Assembly: GCF_032681285.1 (NCBI RefSeq)
Contig: NZ_CP136336.1
Span: 1,103,001-1,167,000 of the forward strand
Direction: 5' to 3'
Length of the DNA stretch: 64,000 bases
Origin: Piscinibacter gummiphilus
GTDB taxonomy: Bacteria > Pseudomonadota > Gammaproteobacteria > Burkholderiales > Burkholderiaceae_C
A program made the translations under genes and the position numbers. The notes below the pieces were generated by a model. That model did not search any database. It saw only the letters and a list, made by a program, of their open reading frames with translations, and was not told the DNA's origin. Of the stretch, positions 27,303-36,298 are shown in pieces. How positions within the stretch are numbered: the first letter of the stretch is position 1; each line of letters starts with the position of its first letter.

Positions 27303-30300
27303 ATGGTGCTTGCGCTGAGACCACGCATGAACCTTGCCACCCCGCCGGACCCGCCTGTGCCGTCGCATCTGCCTGCGCTCGGGCCGGCCGTAGCGCCCAG
27401 CGCTCGCACCGAATCAGTGCAGCAAGGCGACGCCGTGCAGCGGGTGGTGAAGGTGCGCCGCGACTACAACAGCTGGGTCGCCCGCGAGACGATGGAGGAC
27501 TACGCACTGCGCTTCACGCCGCGCGCCTTCCGCAAGTGGTCGGAGATGCGCGTGGCCAACACGGCCTTCGGCGCCGCCTCGTTCCTCATCCTCGAAGCGG
27601 TGGGCGCGACGCTGCTCGTGCAATACGGCTTCCTCAACGCCTTCTGGGCTGTGCTCGCCACTGGCCTGATCATCTTCCTGGCCGGCCTGCCCATCAGCAC
27701 CTACGCCGCGAAGCACGGTCTCGACATGGACCTGCTGACGCGCGGCGCGGGCTTCGGCTACATCGGCTCCACCATCACCTCGCTCATCTACGCGAGCTTC
27801 ACCTTCATCTTCTTCGCGCTCGAGGCGGCGGTGATGGCCTATGCGCTGGAGCTGGCGTTCGACATCCCGCCCGCCTGGGGTTACCTGATCTGCGCGGTGG
27901 TGGTGATCCCGCTCGTCACGCACGGGGTCACCGCGATCAGCCGCCTGCAGGTGTGGACGCAGCCGCTCTGGCTCGTGATGCTGGTGGTGCCGTACTGCTT
28001 CGTCTTCTGGCACAACCCCGGCGTGCTCGACGACATCGCCCACTACGGCGGCGCGCCGGCGGGCGGTGCCGATGGCACGAAGTTCAACGTCTACCTCTTC
28101 GGCGCCGCGATGACGGTGGGCATCGCGCTCATGACGCAGATGGGCGAGCAGGTCGACTACCTGCGCTTCATGCCCGAGAAGACGGCGAAGAACCGCAAGC
28201 GCTGGTGGGCCGGGGTGTTGATTGGCGGGCCGGGCTGGGTGATCCCGGGTGTCGTCAAGATGCTGGGCGGCATGGTGCTCGCCTACCTCGCGATCAGCCA
28301 CTCGGTGCCCACCGACCGCGCGGTCGACCCCAATCAGATGTACCTCGCCGCCTACGAGTACGTGTTCTCGCGCCCAGGGTGGGCGGTGGCGGCGGTGATG
28401 GTGTTCGTCGTGATCTCGCAGCTCAAGATCAACGTCACCAACGCCTATGCCGGCTCGCTCGCGTGGAGCAACTTCTTCGCGCGCCTCACGCACAGCCACC
28501 CGGGGCGTGTGGTGTGGGTGGTGTTCAACACGCTCATCGCGCTGATGCTGATGGAGTTGGACGTGTTTCGCGCGCTGGGCGGCGTGCTGGGCCTGTACTC
28601 CAACATCGCGATCAGCTGGATCATGGCCGTGGTGGCCGACCTCGTGATCAACAAGCCGCTCGGTCTCTCGCCCCCCGGCATCGAATTCAAGCGCGCACAT
28701 CTCTACGACGTGAACCCGGTCGGCGTGGGCGCGATGGGCGCCGCCTCGGTGCTCTCGATCGCGGCCTACCTCGGCATGTTCGGGCCCCTGGCCGAAGCCT
28801 TCTCGGCGTTGATCGCGCTCATCACCGCGATGGTGGTGTCACCGCTGATCGCCTGGTACACCAAGGGCCGCTACTACATCGCCCGCCAATCGAAAGGCCT
28901 CTTCACCGGCCTGCAGCAGTGCGTGATCTGCGAGCGCGAATACGAGGTCGACGACCTCGCGCATTGCCTCGCCTACCTCGGCAACATCTGCTCGCTGTGC
29001 TGCTCGCTCGACGCGCGCTGCAACGACCTCTGCAAGCCCGAAGCGCGCCTGTCGTCGCAGTGGTCGCGCGCCCTGCGCAAGCTCCTGCCGCAACGTGTGT
29101 GGCCCTACATCGACACCGGCCTCGGCCACTACCTGCTGGTGATGGCCATCGTGGTGCCGCTGCTGGCGGGTGTGTTCGCGCTGCTCTACCAGCAGGAGCT
29201 GCGCAACCTCGGCGAGATGGTCGACACGCTCGGCCCCGCCTTGAAGCTCGGCTTCATCAAAGCCTTCGCTGCACTGTTGCTCGTGAGTGGCATCGTCGCC
29301 TGGTGGCTGGTGCTGACGCACAAGAGCCGCCAGGTCGCACAGGAAGAGTCCAACCGCCAGACGCAGGCCGCCCACGAGCAGACGCTCGCGCTGCGCCGCG
29401 AGATCGACTCGCACCGCCAGACCGACCTGGCGCTCCAGGAAGCCAAGCTCGCCGCCGACCTCGCCAACCAGGCCAAGAGCCGCTACATCACGACCGTGAG
29501 CCATGAGCTGCGCACGCCGCTCAACAGCATCCTCGGCTATGCGCAGCTGCTGGAGGAAGACCCCTCCATCCCCGGCCACCGCCGGCAGGCGGTGAGCGTG
29601 ATCCGCCGTGGCGGCGACCACCTGCTCTCGCTCATCGAGCACACGCTTGACATCGCCCGCATCGAAGGCGGCAAGCTGCGCCTGGAGCCGCGCCCGCTGC
29701 GCTTCCGCGAGGCGGTGCAGCAGCTGGTGCACATGTTCGAGCTGCAGGCGGCGGGCAAGGGCATCGAGTTCCGCGCCGACCTCGGCGAGGTGATGCCCGA
29801 GGTCGTGCGCGCCGATGAAAAGCGCCTGCGCCAGATCCTCATCAACGTGCTGGGCAACGCAGTCAAGTTCACGCAGGCGGGGCGCGTGGTCTTCCGCCTG
29901 CGCTATGCGCGCGAGATGGCCGTCTTCGAGATCGAAGACACCGGACCCGGCATTGCGCCCGACGAGCTGACGCACATCTTCGAGCCCTTCGCCCGCGGCA
30001 GCGAGACCACCAGCGGTGGCACGGGCCTCGGCCTCACCATCGCGAAGATGCTCACCGACCTGATGGGCGGTGAGCTGACGGTGACGAGCACGGTGGGCGT
30101 GGGCACCGTCTTCCGCATCAGGCTCTTCCTGCCCGAAGCGCGCGGCGCCGTGGCCGCGCTCGAAGTGCCACGCACCACGCGCACCGGCTACCGCGGCGAG
30201 CGCCGCCGCATCCTCATCGTCGACAACGAAGAGGTCGACCGCTCCTTGCTCGTCACCGTGCTGCAGCCGCTCGGCTTCGAGCTCATGCAGGCGGCGTCCG

Positions 30301-30833
30301 GCCACGAGGCGCTGGAGGTGGTGGCCGGCTTCGGGCCGCACGCGATCCTCATGGACCTCGCCATGCCTGGCATCGATGGCTGGGCCACCATCCGCGCCAT
30401 CCGCGCACAGCACCTGAGCGACGCGCCCATCGCCATCGTCTCCGGCAACGCCTTCGACAAGGACCTGGAGAACGACGTCGGCATCACCCCGCAAGACTTC
30501 GTGCTGAAGCCCGTGCGCGTGCACGAGCTGCTCGACTGGCTGGGCTCTCGCCTGAAGCTCGAGTGGCTCGAAGCGCCGCGCGAAGCCGCGCCCGGTGCGG
30601 CACCCGCGCCCGTGCGCTGGGTGCTGCCAGACGAAGCACAACTCAAGGCGCTCGACGAGCTGATCCACCTCGGCTACTTCCGCGGCATCGTGAAGAAGCT
30701 CGACGAGATCGAGCGCGACAATGCCGCCTGCGCGAGCTTCGTGGCCCACCTGCGCGGCCAGGCGCGCAACTTCCAACTCGATGCCATGAGCACCCTGGTG
30801 CGCCGAGCCCTCAATGACCCCGCGACCCTCTGA
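27303..30833 (+). CDS. NCS1-type symporter fused to hybrid histidine kinase
   Basis: This 1176-residue protein joins several modules. Residues about 50-530 form a 12-helix nucleobase:cation-symporter-1-like transporter (KWSEMRVANTAFGAASF, ISQLKINVTNAYAGSLAW). A cysteine-rich segment at about 539-582 has eight cysteines (CVIC, HC, NIC, LCC, RC, LC), likely binding zinc or a cluster. Two more helices (about 607-672) lead to a coiled linker, the kinase H-box SHELRTPLNSILG (His about 733), an ATPase domain (NVLGNAVKFT, DTGPGIAP, GTGLGLTI) and a receiver (D about 1017 in LMDLAMPG). The C-terminal 80 residues are helical. A start at 27327 is also possible. It probably senses a transported nitrogen compound; ureABC next door suggests a purine, hydantoin or urea-related ligand. 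Confidence 0.88.
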   Translation: MVLALRPRMNLATPPDPPVPSHLPALGPAVAPSARTESVQQGDAVQRVVKVRRDYNSWVARETMEDYALRFTPRAFRKWSEMRVANTAFGAASFLILEAVGATLLVQYGFLNAFWAVLATGLIIFLAGLPISTYAAKHGLDMDLLTRGAGFGYIGSTITSLIYASFTFIFFALEAAVMAYALELAFDIPPAWGYLICAVVVIPLVTHGVTAISRLQVWTQPLWLVMLVVPYCFVFWHNPGVLDDIAHYGGAPAGGADGTKFNVYLFGAAMTVGIALMTQMGEQVDYLRFMPEKTAKNRKRWWAGVLIGGPGWVIPGVVKMLGGMVLAYLAISHSVPTDRAVDPNQMYLAAYEYVFSRPGWAVAAVMVFVVISQLKINVTNAYAGSLAWSNFFARLTHSHPGRVVWVVFNTLIALMLMELDVFRALGGVLGLYSNIAISWIMAVVADLVINKPLGLSPPGIEFKRAHLYDVNPVGVGAMGAASVLSIAAYLGMFGPLAEAFSALIALITAMVVSPLIAWYTKGRYYIARQSKGLFTGLQQCVICEREYEVDDLAHCLAYLGNICSLCCSLDARCNDLCKPEARLSSQWSRALRKLLPQRVWPYIDTGLGHYLLVMAIVVPLLAGVFALLYQQELRNLGEMVDTLGPALKLGFIKAFAALLLVSGIVAWWLVLTHKSRQVAQEESNRQTQAAHEQTLALRREIDSHRQTDLALQEAKLAADLANQAKSRYITTVSHELRTPLNSILGYAQLLEEDPSIPGHRRQAVSVIRRGGDHLLSLIEHTLDIARIEGGKLRLEPRPLRFREAVQQLVHMFELQAAGKGIEFRADLGEVMPEVVRADEKRLRQILINVLGNAVKFTQAGRVVFRLRYAREMAVFEIEDTGPGIAPDELTHIFEPFARGSETTSGGTGLGLTIAKMLTDLMGGELTVTSTVGVGTVFRIRLFLPEARGAVAALEVPRTTRTGYRGERRRILIVDNEEVDRSLLVTVLQPLGFELMQAASGHEALEVVAGFGPHAILMDLAMPGIDGWATIRAIRAQHLSDAPIAIVSGNAFDKDLENDVGITPQDFVLKPVRVHELLDWLGSRLKLEWLEAPREAAPGAAPAPVRWVLPDEAQLKALDELIHLGYFRGIVKKLDEIERDNAACASFVAHLRGQARNFQLDAMSTLVRRALNDPATL

Positions 30834-31782
30834 CGCATCCCGCCTGCCCGACCGCACCGCCAGCGACGTGGTGCTGATCGTCGACGACGTGCCCGACAAC
30901 CTCTCGCTGCTGCACGACGCGCTCGACGAAGCCGGCTACACCGTGCTCGTGGCCACCAGCGGCGAGACCGCGCTGCAGCGCGCCGCCCAGGCGGTGCCCG
31001 ACGTGGTGCTGCTCGACGCCGTGATGCCCGGCATGGACGGCTTCGAGGTCGCACGCCGCCTGAAGGCCGACCCCGACACCGCACACATCCCCATCCTCTT
31101 CATGACCGGCCTCACCGACACCGAGCACGTGGTGGCGGCCTTCGGCGCGGGCGGGGCCGACTACGTGACCAAGCCCATCCGCCCGCAGGAGGTGCTGGCA
31201 CGCATGGCGGTGCACATGCAGAGCGCGCGCCAGGCCCGGCAGGCGCGCAACGCGCTCGATGCCTTCGGCCACGCCACGATGGCGGTGCACGTGAGCAACG
31301 ACCGGATGAGCGGCAAGGCCGTGTGGCAGACGCCGCTTGCGCGCCAGCTGATGCACACCTACTTCGGCGTCGACCCCGGCCAGGTGCCCGCCGAGCTGCT
31401 GGAGTGGCTGCGCGAGCAGTCGGCCCTCGCCGACGAAGGCCGCGAAGGCCGGCCGCTCACCGTGACCCGGGAATCCCGCCAGCTCGTTTTCTCGCTGCAG
31501 GAACGCACGAGCGACGACGACTGGCTGATGGTGCTGCGCGAGGTCTCCGACGCGGCCGTGGTCGAAGCGCTGCTGCAGGCCTTCAAGCTCACGATGAAGG
31601 AGGCCGAGGTGCTGTACTGGGTGGTCAAGGGCAAGACCAACCGCGACATCGGCGACATCCTCGGCAGCAGCCCGGCTACGGTGAAGAAGCACCTGGAGCA
31701 TGTGTTCGAGAAGCTCGGCGTCGAGACCCGCAACGCGGCGGCGTCGCTTGCGATGAAGAAGGTGCGCATGCTGGCGGGGTGA
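30814..31782 (+). CDS. Response regulator, receiver plus LuxR-type HTH
   Basis: The 322-residue protein has an N-terminal receiver (acidic DD at 24-25, phospho-acceptor D68 in VLLDAVMPG, K in TKPIRP), a middle region of about 110 residues without recognised fold, and a C-terminal LuxR/NarL helix-turn-helix (MKEAEVLYWVVKGKTNRDIGDILGSSPATVKKHLEHVFEK at about 258-297). It overlaps the symporter-kinase gene by 20 bp, so the two almost certainly form a pair. Target genes are unknown; ureABC is the closest candidate. Confidence 0.92.
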   Translation: MTPRPSDASRLPDRTASDVVLIVDDVPDNLSLLHDALDEAGYTVLVATSGETALQRAAQAVPDVVLLDAVMPGMDGFEVARRLKADPDTAHIPILFMTGLTDTEHVVAAFGAGGADYVTKPIRPQEVLARMAVHMQSARQARQARNALDAFGHATMAVHVSNDRMSGKAVWQTPLARQLMHTYFGVDPGQVPAELLEWLREQSALADEGREGRPLTVTRESRQLVFSLQERTSDDDWLMVLREVSDAAVVEALLQAFKLTMKEAEVLYWVVKGKTNRDIGDILGSSPATVKKHLEHVFEKLGVETRNAAASLAMKKVRMLAG

Positions 31783-31817
31783 GGCGGGCGTGCCAGCGCG
31801 CATGCGAACATTGATCG

Positions 31818-32738
31818 ATGGAACTGCGCCAACTTCGCTACTTCATCCGCGTCGTCGAACTCGGCAGCATGGGCCGTGCGGCGGCCGACCTGGGCGTCGT
31901 CACCTCGGCACTCAGCCAGCAGATCAGCCGGCTGGAAAGCGAGCTGGCCACCCGGCTGCTTCAACGCAGCCCGACCGGCGTGGTGCCCACCGACGCGGGT
32001 GTGGCTTTCTGGCGCCAGGCGCAGCTCGCCGTGCGCCATGCCGACGAGGCGGCGCAGGCCGCGCAGCAGCAGCGCCTCGCCGGGCGCGTGAGCGTGGGCC
32101 TCGCGCCGTCGACCGCCTCCGTGCTCGCGCTGCCGCTGATGCAGGCAATGCGTGAGCGCTACCCCGAGATTCGCCTGCACCTGGTGGAGAGCCTCTCGGG
32201 CAACCTGTCGGCCATGCTCAACGCGCGCCAGCTCGACCTGGCGGTGCTTTTCGAGACTGATGCGGAGCAGCGCTTCAGCGTGGGCCCGCTGCTCGACGAG
32301 GGCCTGTACCTGATCGGTGCTGCCAGCCTGCCCGGCATGCCGCGCGGCAAGCAGGTGCGCCTGAAAGACCTGGCGAACCTGCCGCTCGTGATGCCCAGCG
32401 GAACGCACGGCCTGCGTGCGGTGGTGGACCAGGCTTTCGCCCGCGCGAAGTGCAGGCCGCGCATCGTGGCCGACATCGACGGGCTGGCGATCCTCATGGA
32501 TGCCGTGCGCGCCGGCTGGGCGGCCACGGTGCAGCCCGGCGCCGCCACGGCCCGCCTGCCCGGCGAGAACCTGCAGGTGGTGAAGGTGGCCGACGCCGGT
32601 GCGCAGCGCCGCAACCTGCTGGCAAGCCTGTCGGACGACGAGCTCTCGCCGGTGGCGCTGGCCACGCGCGTGGTGATCGGTGACGTGGTGCGCGAGTTGG
32701 TCGGCGCCGGGCTGTGGGCCGGTGCGAGGCTTCGCTAG
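31818..32738 (+). CDS. LysR-family transcriptional regulator
   Basis: The 306-residue protein has the N-terminal winged HTH (MELRQLRYFIRVVELGSMGRAAADLGVVTSALSQQISRLE) and an effector domain of the Nac/CynR-like type (VSVGLAPSTASVLALPLMQAMRERYPEIRL). Nac-like members regulate nitrogen use, which would fit the urease context, but this is only a family-level hint. It lies 35 bp after the response regulator and may be co-transcribed; its stop overlaps that of the convergent LysR gene. Confidence 0.9.
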   Translation: MELRQLRYFIRVVELGSMGRAAADLGVVTSALSQQISRLESELATRLLQRSPTGVVPTDAGVAFWRQAQLAVRHADEAAQAAQQQRLAGRVSVGLAPSTASVLALPLMQAMRERYPEIRLHLVESLSGNLSAMLNARQLDLAVLFETDAEQRFSVGPLLDEGLYLIGAASLPGMPRGKQVRLKDLANLPLVMPSGTHGLRAVVDQAFARAKCRPRIVADIDGLAILMDAVRAGWAATVQPGAATARLPGENLQVVKVADAGAQRRNLLASLSDDELSPVALATRVVIGDVVRELVGAGLWAGARLR

Positions 32739-33631
32739 CGAACCGGTCGCATCAGCTCGCGCAGCACCGCCTTCGCGCCGCCGCTCAGGTAGCCGCCCTG
32801 GCGTGTGACCAGCACCACCGGCACCGCCACGTCGAGATCGCCCACCTTCAGCACGGCGAGTTCGCGCTTCGCCAGCTCTTCGTCGACCGCGCTCGCCTGC
32901 AGCAGCGCGAGGCCGAAGCCGGCCTGCACCAGGCGCTTCTGCGCGGTCAGGCTGTCGATCGCGATCCAGTCGAGCCGGTCGATGCCACGGGTGGTGAACT
33001 GGGCGAAAACGGTGGTCGCAAACGCTTCCGAGCGCCGCTCCGGCGCGGGAAAGGCCAGCCAGCGCTCACCGGCCAGTTGCGATAGCGTCTTCACTCGCTT
33101 GCCTGCGAGCGGATGCGAGGGTGAGCACACGACCACCAGGCGCTCGGTGTGCACCGTGCGGCACTCCAGGCCGGCGCCGGCGTCGTCGAAGTAGCGCAGG
33201 CCGATCGAGGCCGCTCCCGAGCGCACCTGCGCGCTCACCTCGGCGCTGGTCGCGGTCTGCAGGCGCAGGTCCAGCCCCGGCTGGCGGGCCCGCGCGCGCT
33301 GCAAGGCCGACGCGAGCGCGGCGTTGGCGAGCGTGCCCACGGTCACCACCTGCACCGTGCCGCCAGCGCCGGTGCGCGCTGCCTCGGCGGCAGCCTGAGC
33401 GTCGCCGATGGCCGCGGCCACTCGCTCAGCGTAGGGCAGCAGGGCGGCGCCGACCTCGCTCAGCACCAGCCCGCGGCCGATGCGCTCAAAGAGCGGGGCG
33501 CCCACCTCCTGTTCCAGCAGCGCAAGGCGGCGGCTGATGGCCGACTGCGTGCGCGCCAGTTCATCGGCCGCCGCCGAGACGCCGCCGCGTCGGTGCACGG
33601 CGAGAAAGGTGGCCAGGGCCTCGGAATCCAT
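32735..33631 (-). CDS. LysR-family transcriptional regulator
   Basis: The 298-residue regulator has the HTH at 3-60 (LATFLAVHRRGGVSAAADELARTQSAISRRLALLEQ) and a LysR effector domain. Start ATG 33631 (MDSEALATFLAV) fits the family; the 28 upstream in-frame codons overlap the control region. It is divergent from the PEP mutase-family gene at 33730 and likely controls it. Confidence 0.9.
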   Translation of the reverse strand: MDSEALATFLAVHRRGGVSAAADELARTQSAISRRLALLEQEVGAPLFERIGRGLVLSEVGAALLPYAERVAAAIGDAQAAAEAARTGAGGTVQVVTVGTLANAALASALQRARARQPGLDLRLQTATSAEVSAQVRSGAASIGLRYFDDAGAGLECRTVHTERLVVVCSPSHPLAGKRVKTLSQLAGERWLAFPAPERRSEAFATTVFAQFTTRGIDRLDWIAIDSLTAQKRLVQAGFGLALLQASAVDEELAKRELAVLKVGDLDVAVPVVLVTRQGGYLSGGAKAVLRELMRPVR

Positions 33632-33729
33632 GTATGCATATTGTCGATCGATCGGAGGAATATTATGCGTTTGACGCACGCATGCCCAGCCCCGACGATG
33701 CTGCCAATCCGTCACCCAAGGAGCCCGCC
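33632..33729. promoter_or_regulatory. Divergent LysR / PEP mutase control region
   Basis: This 98-bp gap contains an AT-rich imperfect palindrome at about 33633-33669 (GCATATT on one side, AATATTATGC on the other, around GTCGATCGATCGG), unlike the GC-rich surroundings. It is the natural binding region for the LysR protein encoded at 32735-33631. Confidence 0.5.
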
Positions 33730-34599
33730 ATGACCCGACCCGACCCCGGCCTCGCCTTCCTGAACCTGCACCGTGCCGAGCGCGGCTTCGTGATGCCCAA
33801 CGCGTGGGACGCGGGCACTGCCGTGCTGCTGGCCGAGGCCGGCTTCGCCGCCATCGGCACCACCAGTGCCGGCATTGCGTTCTCGCTCGGCAAGCCCGAC
33901 TTCAACGTGCGCAACGCGACCCTCGCCGTCACCCGCGAGGAGACGCTCGACGCCGTGCGCCGCATCGCCGCTGCCGTGGCACTGCCTGTCAACGCCGACC
34001 TGGAAGCCGGCTACGGCGACACGCCCGAGCAGGTGGCCGAGTCGGTGCGTCTGGCGATGGCCACCGGCGCGGCGGGCTGCAACATCGAAGACACCGACCG
34101 CGCCACCGGCCGGCTCTTCGACGAGGCCGAGGCCGTTGCGCGCATCGCAGCGGCACACGCGGCGGTGCGGGCCTCCGGCAAGGCCTTCGTGCTGAATGCG
34201 CGCACCGATGCCGTCCAGCATGGCGGCGACCAGGGGCTGTGGACCGCCATCGAGCGCTGCAACCGCTTCCTCGCGGCTGGTGCCGACTGTGTGTTCACCC
34301 CCGGCGTGGCCGATGCCGAGCGTGCCCGCACGCTGGTGCGCGAGATCGTGGGCCCGCTCAACCTGGTGGTGGGGCTCAACGAATCGGCCTCCAGCGCCAG
34401 GGCCTTGATCGACGTGGGCGTGAAGCGCATCAGCGTGGGCGGCTCCATCGCACGCGCGGCCCTCGGCCTCGTGCGGCGGGCGGCCCTCGAGCTGCGCGAG
34501 CAGGGCACCGTGGGCTATGCCGAAGGGCAGCTGCCGCAGGGCGAACTGAATGCCCTCTTCGAGCGCGCGTGGGCGCAGCGGCCTAGACTCATTGAATGA
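33730..34599 (+). CDS. Isocitrate lyase/PEP mutase superfamily protein
   Basis: The 289-residue (beta/alpha)8 enzyme carries MPNAWDAGTAVLLAEAGF, GTTSAGIAFSLGKPD, the metal/substrate site NADLEAGYGDTPEQV and GCNIEDTD, the standard pattern of the phosphonomutase branch (oxaloacetate decarboxylase or 2-methylisocitrate lyase-like). Chemistry should be C-C bond cleavage of a 2-hydroxy/2-oxo acid; the exact substrate is unknown. ATG 33730 is preferred over three upstream ATGs. The stop overlaps the flavin reductase start. Confidence 0.88.
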   Translation: MTRPDPGLAFLNLHRAERGFVMPNAWDAGTAVLLAEAGFAAIGTTSAGIAFSLGKPDFNVRNATLAVTREETLDAVRRIAAAVALPVNADLEAGYGDTPEQVAESVRLAMATGAAGCNIEDTDRATGRLFDEAEAVARIAAAHAAVRASGKAFVLNARTDAVQHGGDQGLWTAIERCNRFLAAGADCVFTPGVADAERARTLVREIVGPLNLVVGLNESASSARALIDVGVKRISVGGSIARAALGLVRRAALELREQGTVGYAEGQLPQGELNALFERAWAQRPRLIE

Positions 34600-35192
34600 G
34601 ACAACCCGTCGACCTGCACCATGCCTCCGGCCTCATCAACCACGGCCCGACCGTGCTCGTGGGCAGTGCCCACGGGGGCCGGCGCAATCTGATGGCCGCG
34701 GCGTGGTCGATGCCGGTGGAATTCACACCGCCGCGCATCGCCATCGTCATCGACAAGACGACGTACACCCGTGAGCTGATTTCGGCCAGCGGCGGCTTCA
34801 GCGTGAGCCTCCCAGGGCGCGCGCTGTTGAGCGAGACCTATGCGGTGGGCACCGTTTCTGGCCGCGAGGTGAGCGACAAGTTCGATCAATACGGCATCGC
34901 GAGCTTCAACGGCCCCGTGCTGGGCCTGCCACTCGCAGCCGATGCGGTCGCCTGGATGGAGTGCCGCCTGATCCCTGAGGCGCACACCGAAGACGCCTAC
35001 GACACCTGCTTCGCCGAAGTGGTGTGGGCGGCGGCCGATGCGCGGGTGTTCGAGCGTGGTCGCTGGTCGTTCCGTGACGACAACACCGAGCTGCACACGC
35101 TGCACCACCTGGGTGGTGGCAATTTCGCGTGGCTGCAGCGCAGCGAGCAGGCCCTGCCGCTCACACCCAAGCCGCTCACGCCAAAAACTTAG
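34596..35192 (+). CDS. Flavin reductase-like (FMN-binding split barrel) protein
   Basis: The 198-residue protein matches the flavoredoxin/flavin reductase-like family: TVLVGSAHGGRRNLMAAAWSMPVEFTPPRIAIVI followed by SGGFSVSLPG and a KFDQYGI segment. Such proteins reduce or bind FMN, often feeding an oxygenase. ATGA overlap with the PEP mutase-family gene shows coupling, but no partner oxygenase is nearby. Confidence 0.88.
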   Translation: MRQPVDLHHASGLINHGPTVLVGSAHGGRRNLMAAAWSMPVEFTPPRIAIVIDKTTYTRELISASGGFSVSLPGRALLSETYAVGTVSGREVSDKFDQYGIASFNGPVLGLPLAADAVAWMECRLIPEAHTEDAYDTCFAEVVWAAADARVFERGRWSFRDDNTELHTLHHLGGGNFAWLQRSEQALPLTPKPLTPKT

Positions 35193-35233
35193 CCGATGTG
35201 GAAACCGTCTTGCGCCATTCCGGCAAGAGGCCT

Positions 35234-35257
35234 ATAGTTTCCTAATCAGGAAACTAT
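35234..35257. promoter_or_regulatory. Palindromic operator of the GST-ArsR-SRPBCC operon
   Basis: A perfect 10-bp inverted repeat with a 4-base centre, ATAGTTTCCT-aatc-AGGAAACTAT, ends 14 bp before the GST start. Size, symmetry and position suit an ArsR-family dimer, and an ArsR gene is second in the operon, so autorepression is the simplest reading. The absence of a T-run argues against a terminator. Confidence 0.7.
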
Positions 35258-35271
35258 CAAGGCGTCGCCGC

Positions 35272-35949
35272 ATGGCCCTCACGCTGCATTACCACCCGCT
35301 CTCGTCCTATTGCCACAAGGTTCTGATCGCCCTCGACGAGCTGGGCATCGAGGTCGACAAACGCCTGCTCAACCTCGGCGACCCGGCCGAGCGCAGCGCC
35401 TTTCTCGAACTCTGGCCCACCGGCAAGATGCCGCTGCTGGTGGACGACGGCCGCGTGGTGCCCGAGACCAGCATCGCCATCGAGTACCTGCAGCGCTACT
35501 CGCAACATCGCCTCATCCCCGACGAGGCCGACGCCGCACTCGACGTGCGCCTCTGGGACCGCCTCTTCGACCTCTACGTCATGACGCCGATGCAGGCCCG
35601 CACCAGCGACCTGCTGCGTCCCGAGGCCGATCGTGACCCGATCAACGTGGCCGAGGCGAATGCCAAGCTGCTGATGGCCTACGGGATGATCGACCACCAG
35701 CTCGCCGGCCGCACCTGGGTGACGGGCGAAGCCTTCACGCTGGCCGACTGCGCCGCCGCGCCGTCGCTCTTCTACGCCGTGACCTACGTCGCGCCGCCGC
35801 CTGAGCTCCGTCACTTGGCCGCGTATGTCGAGCGCCTGATGGCGCGCCCGTCGGTCGCCCGCACCATCGAGCAGGCGAAGCCCTTCTTCAAGTACTACCC
35901 CGGCCGCGCCGGCCTGGCCAAGCGCTTCTACGACCCGGCCACCGCCTGA
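35272..35949 (+). CDS. Glutathione S-transferase
   Basis: The 225-residue enzyme has a thioredoxin-like N-terminal domain (LHYHPLSSYCHKVLIALDELGIEV, TGKMPLLVDDGRVVPETSIAIEYL) and the helical C-terminal domain with TGEAFTLADCAAAPSLFYA. The SSYCHKV loop supplies the likely catalytic serine or cysteine. It is first in an operon with ArsR (1 bp gap) and SRPBCC genes, under the palindromic operator upstream. The set suggests an inducible response to an electrophile. Confidence 0.93.
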   Translation: MALTLHYHPLSSYCHKVLIALDELGIEVDKRLLNLGDPAERSAFLELWPTGKMPLLVDDGRVVPETSIAIEYLQRYSQHRLIPDEADAALDVRLWDRLFDLYVMTPMQARTSDLLRPEADRDPINVAEANAKLLMAYGMIDHQLAGRTWVTGEAFTLADCAAAPSLFYAVTYVAPPPELRHLAAYVERLMARPSVARTIEQAKPFFKYYPGRAGLAKRFYDPATA

Positions 35950-35950
35950 G

Positions 35951-36298
35951 ATGCGCGCCATCACCGACCCCGCGCGGCTCGACCGCATGTTCTTCGCGCT
36001 GGCCGACGCCAGCCGCCGCGGCATGCTCGACCGCCTGAGCCGCGGGCCCGCGTCGGTGTCGGAGCTGGCCGAGCCGCTCGGCCTCGCCTTGCCTTCGGTG
36101 GTCAAGCACCTGGCCGTGCTCGAGCGCGGCGGCTTCGTCGCGTCCGAGAAGACCGGCCGTGTGCGCACCTATGCCATCGAGCCCAAGGCGCTCGACGCGA
36201 TGGAAGCCTGGGTCACCCGGCGCAAGACGCAGCTCAACGCCCAGTTCGACCGGCTCGACGCCTACCTCGCGGCCCAGAAGGACAAGGAAAAGCGATGA
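35951..36298 (+). CDS. ArsR-family winged-helix repressor
   Basis: The 115-residue protein is a bare winged helix (MFFALADASRRGMLDRLSRGPASVSELAEPLGLALPSVVKHLAVLERGGFV) with a basic helical tail. It lacks the metal-binding cysteines of arsenic sensors and belongs to the subgroup usually paired with SRPBCC (AHSA1-like) proteins. It probably binds the palindrome at 35234-35257. The stop overlaps the SRPBCC start. Confidence 0.92.
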   Translation: MRAITDPARLDRMFFALADASRRGMLDRLSRGPASVSELAEPLGLALPSVVKHLAVLERGGFVASEKTGRVRTYAIEPKALDAMEAWVTRRKTQLNAQFDRLDAYLAAQKDKEKR

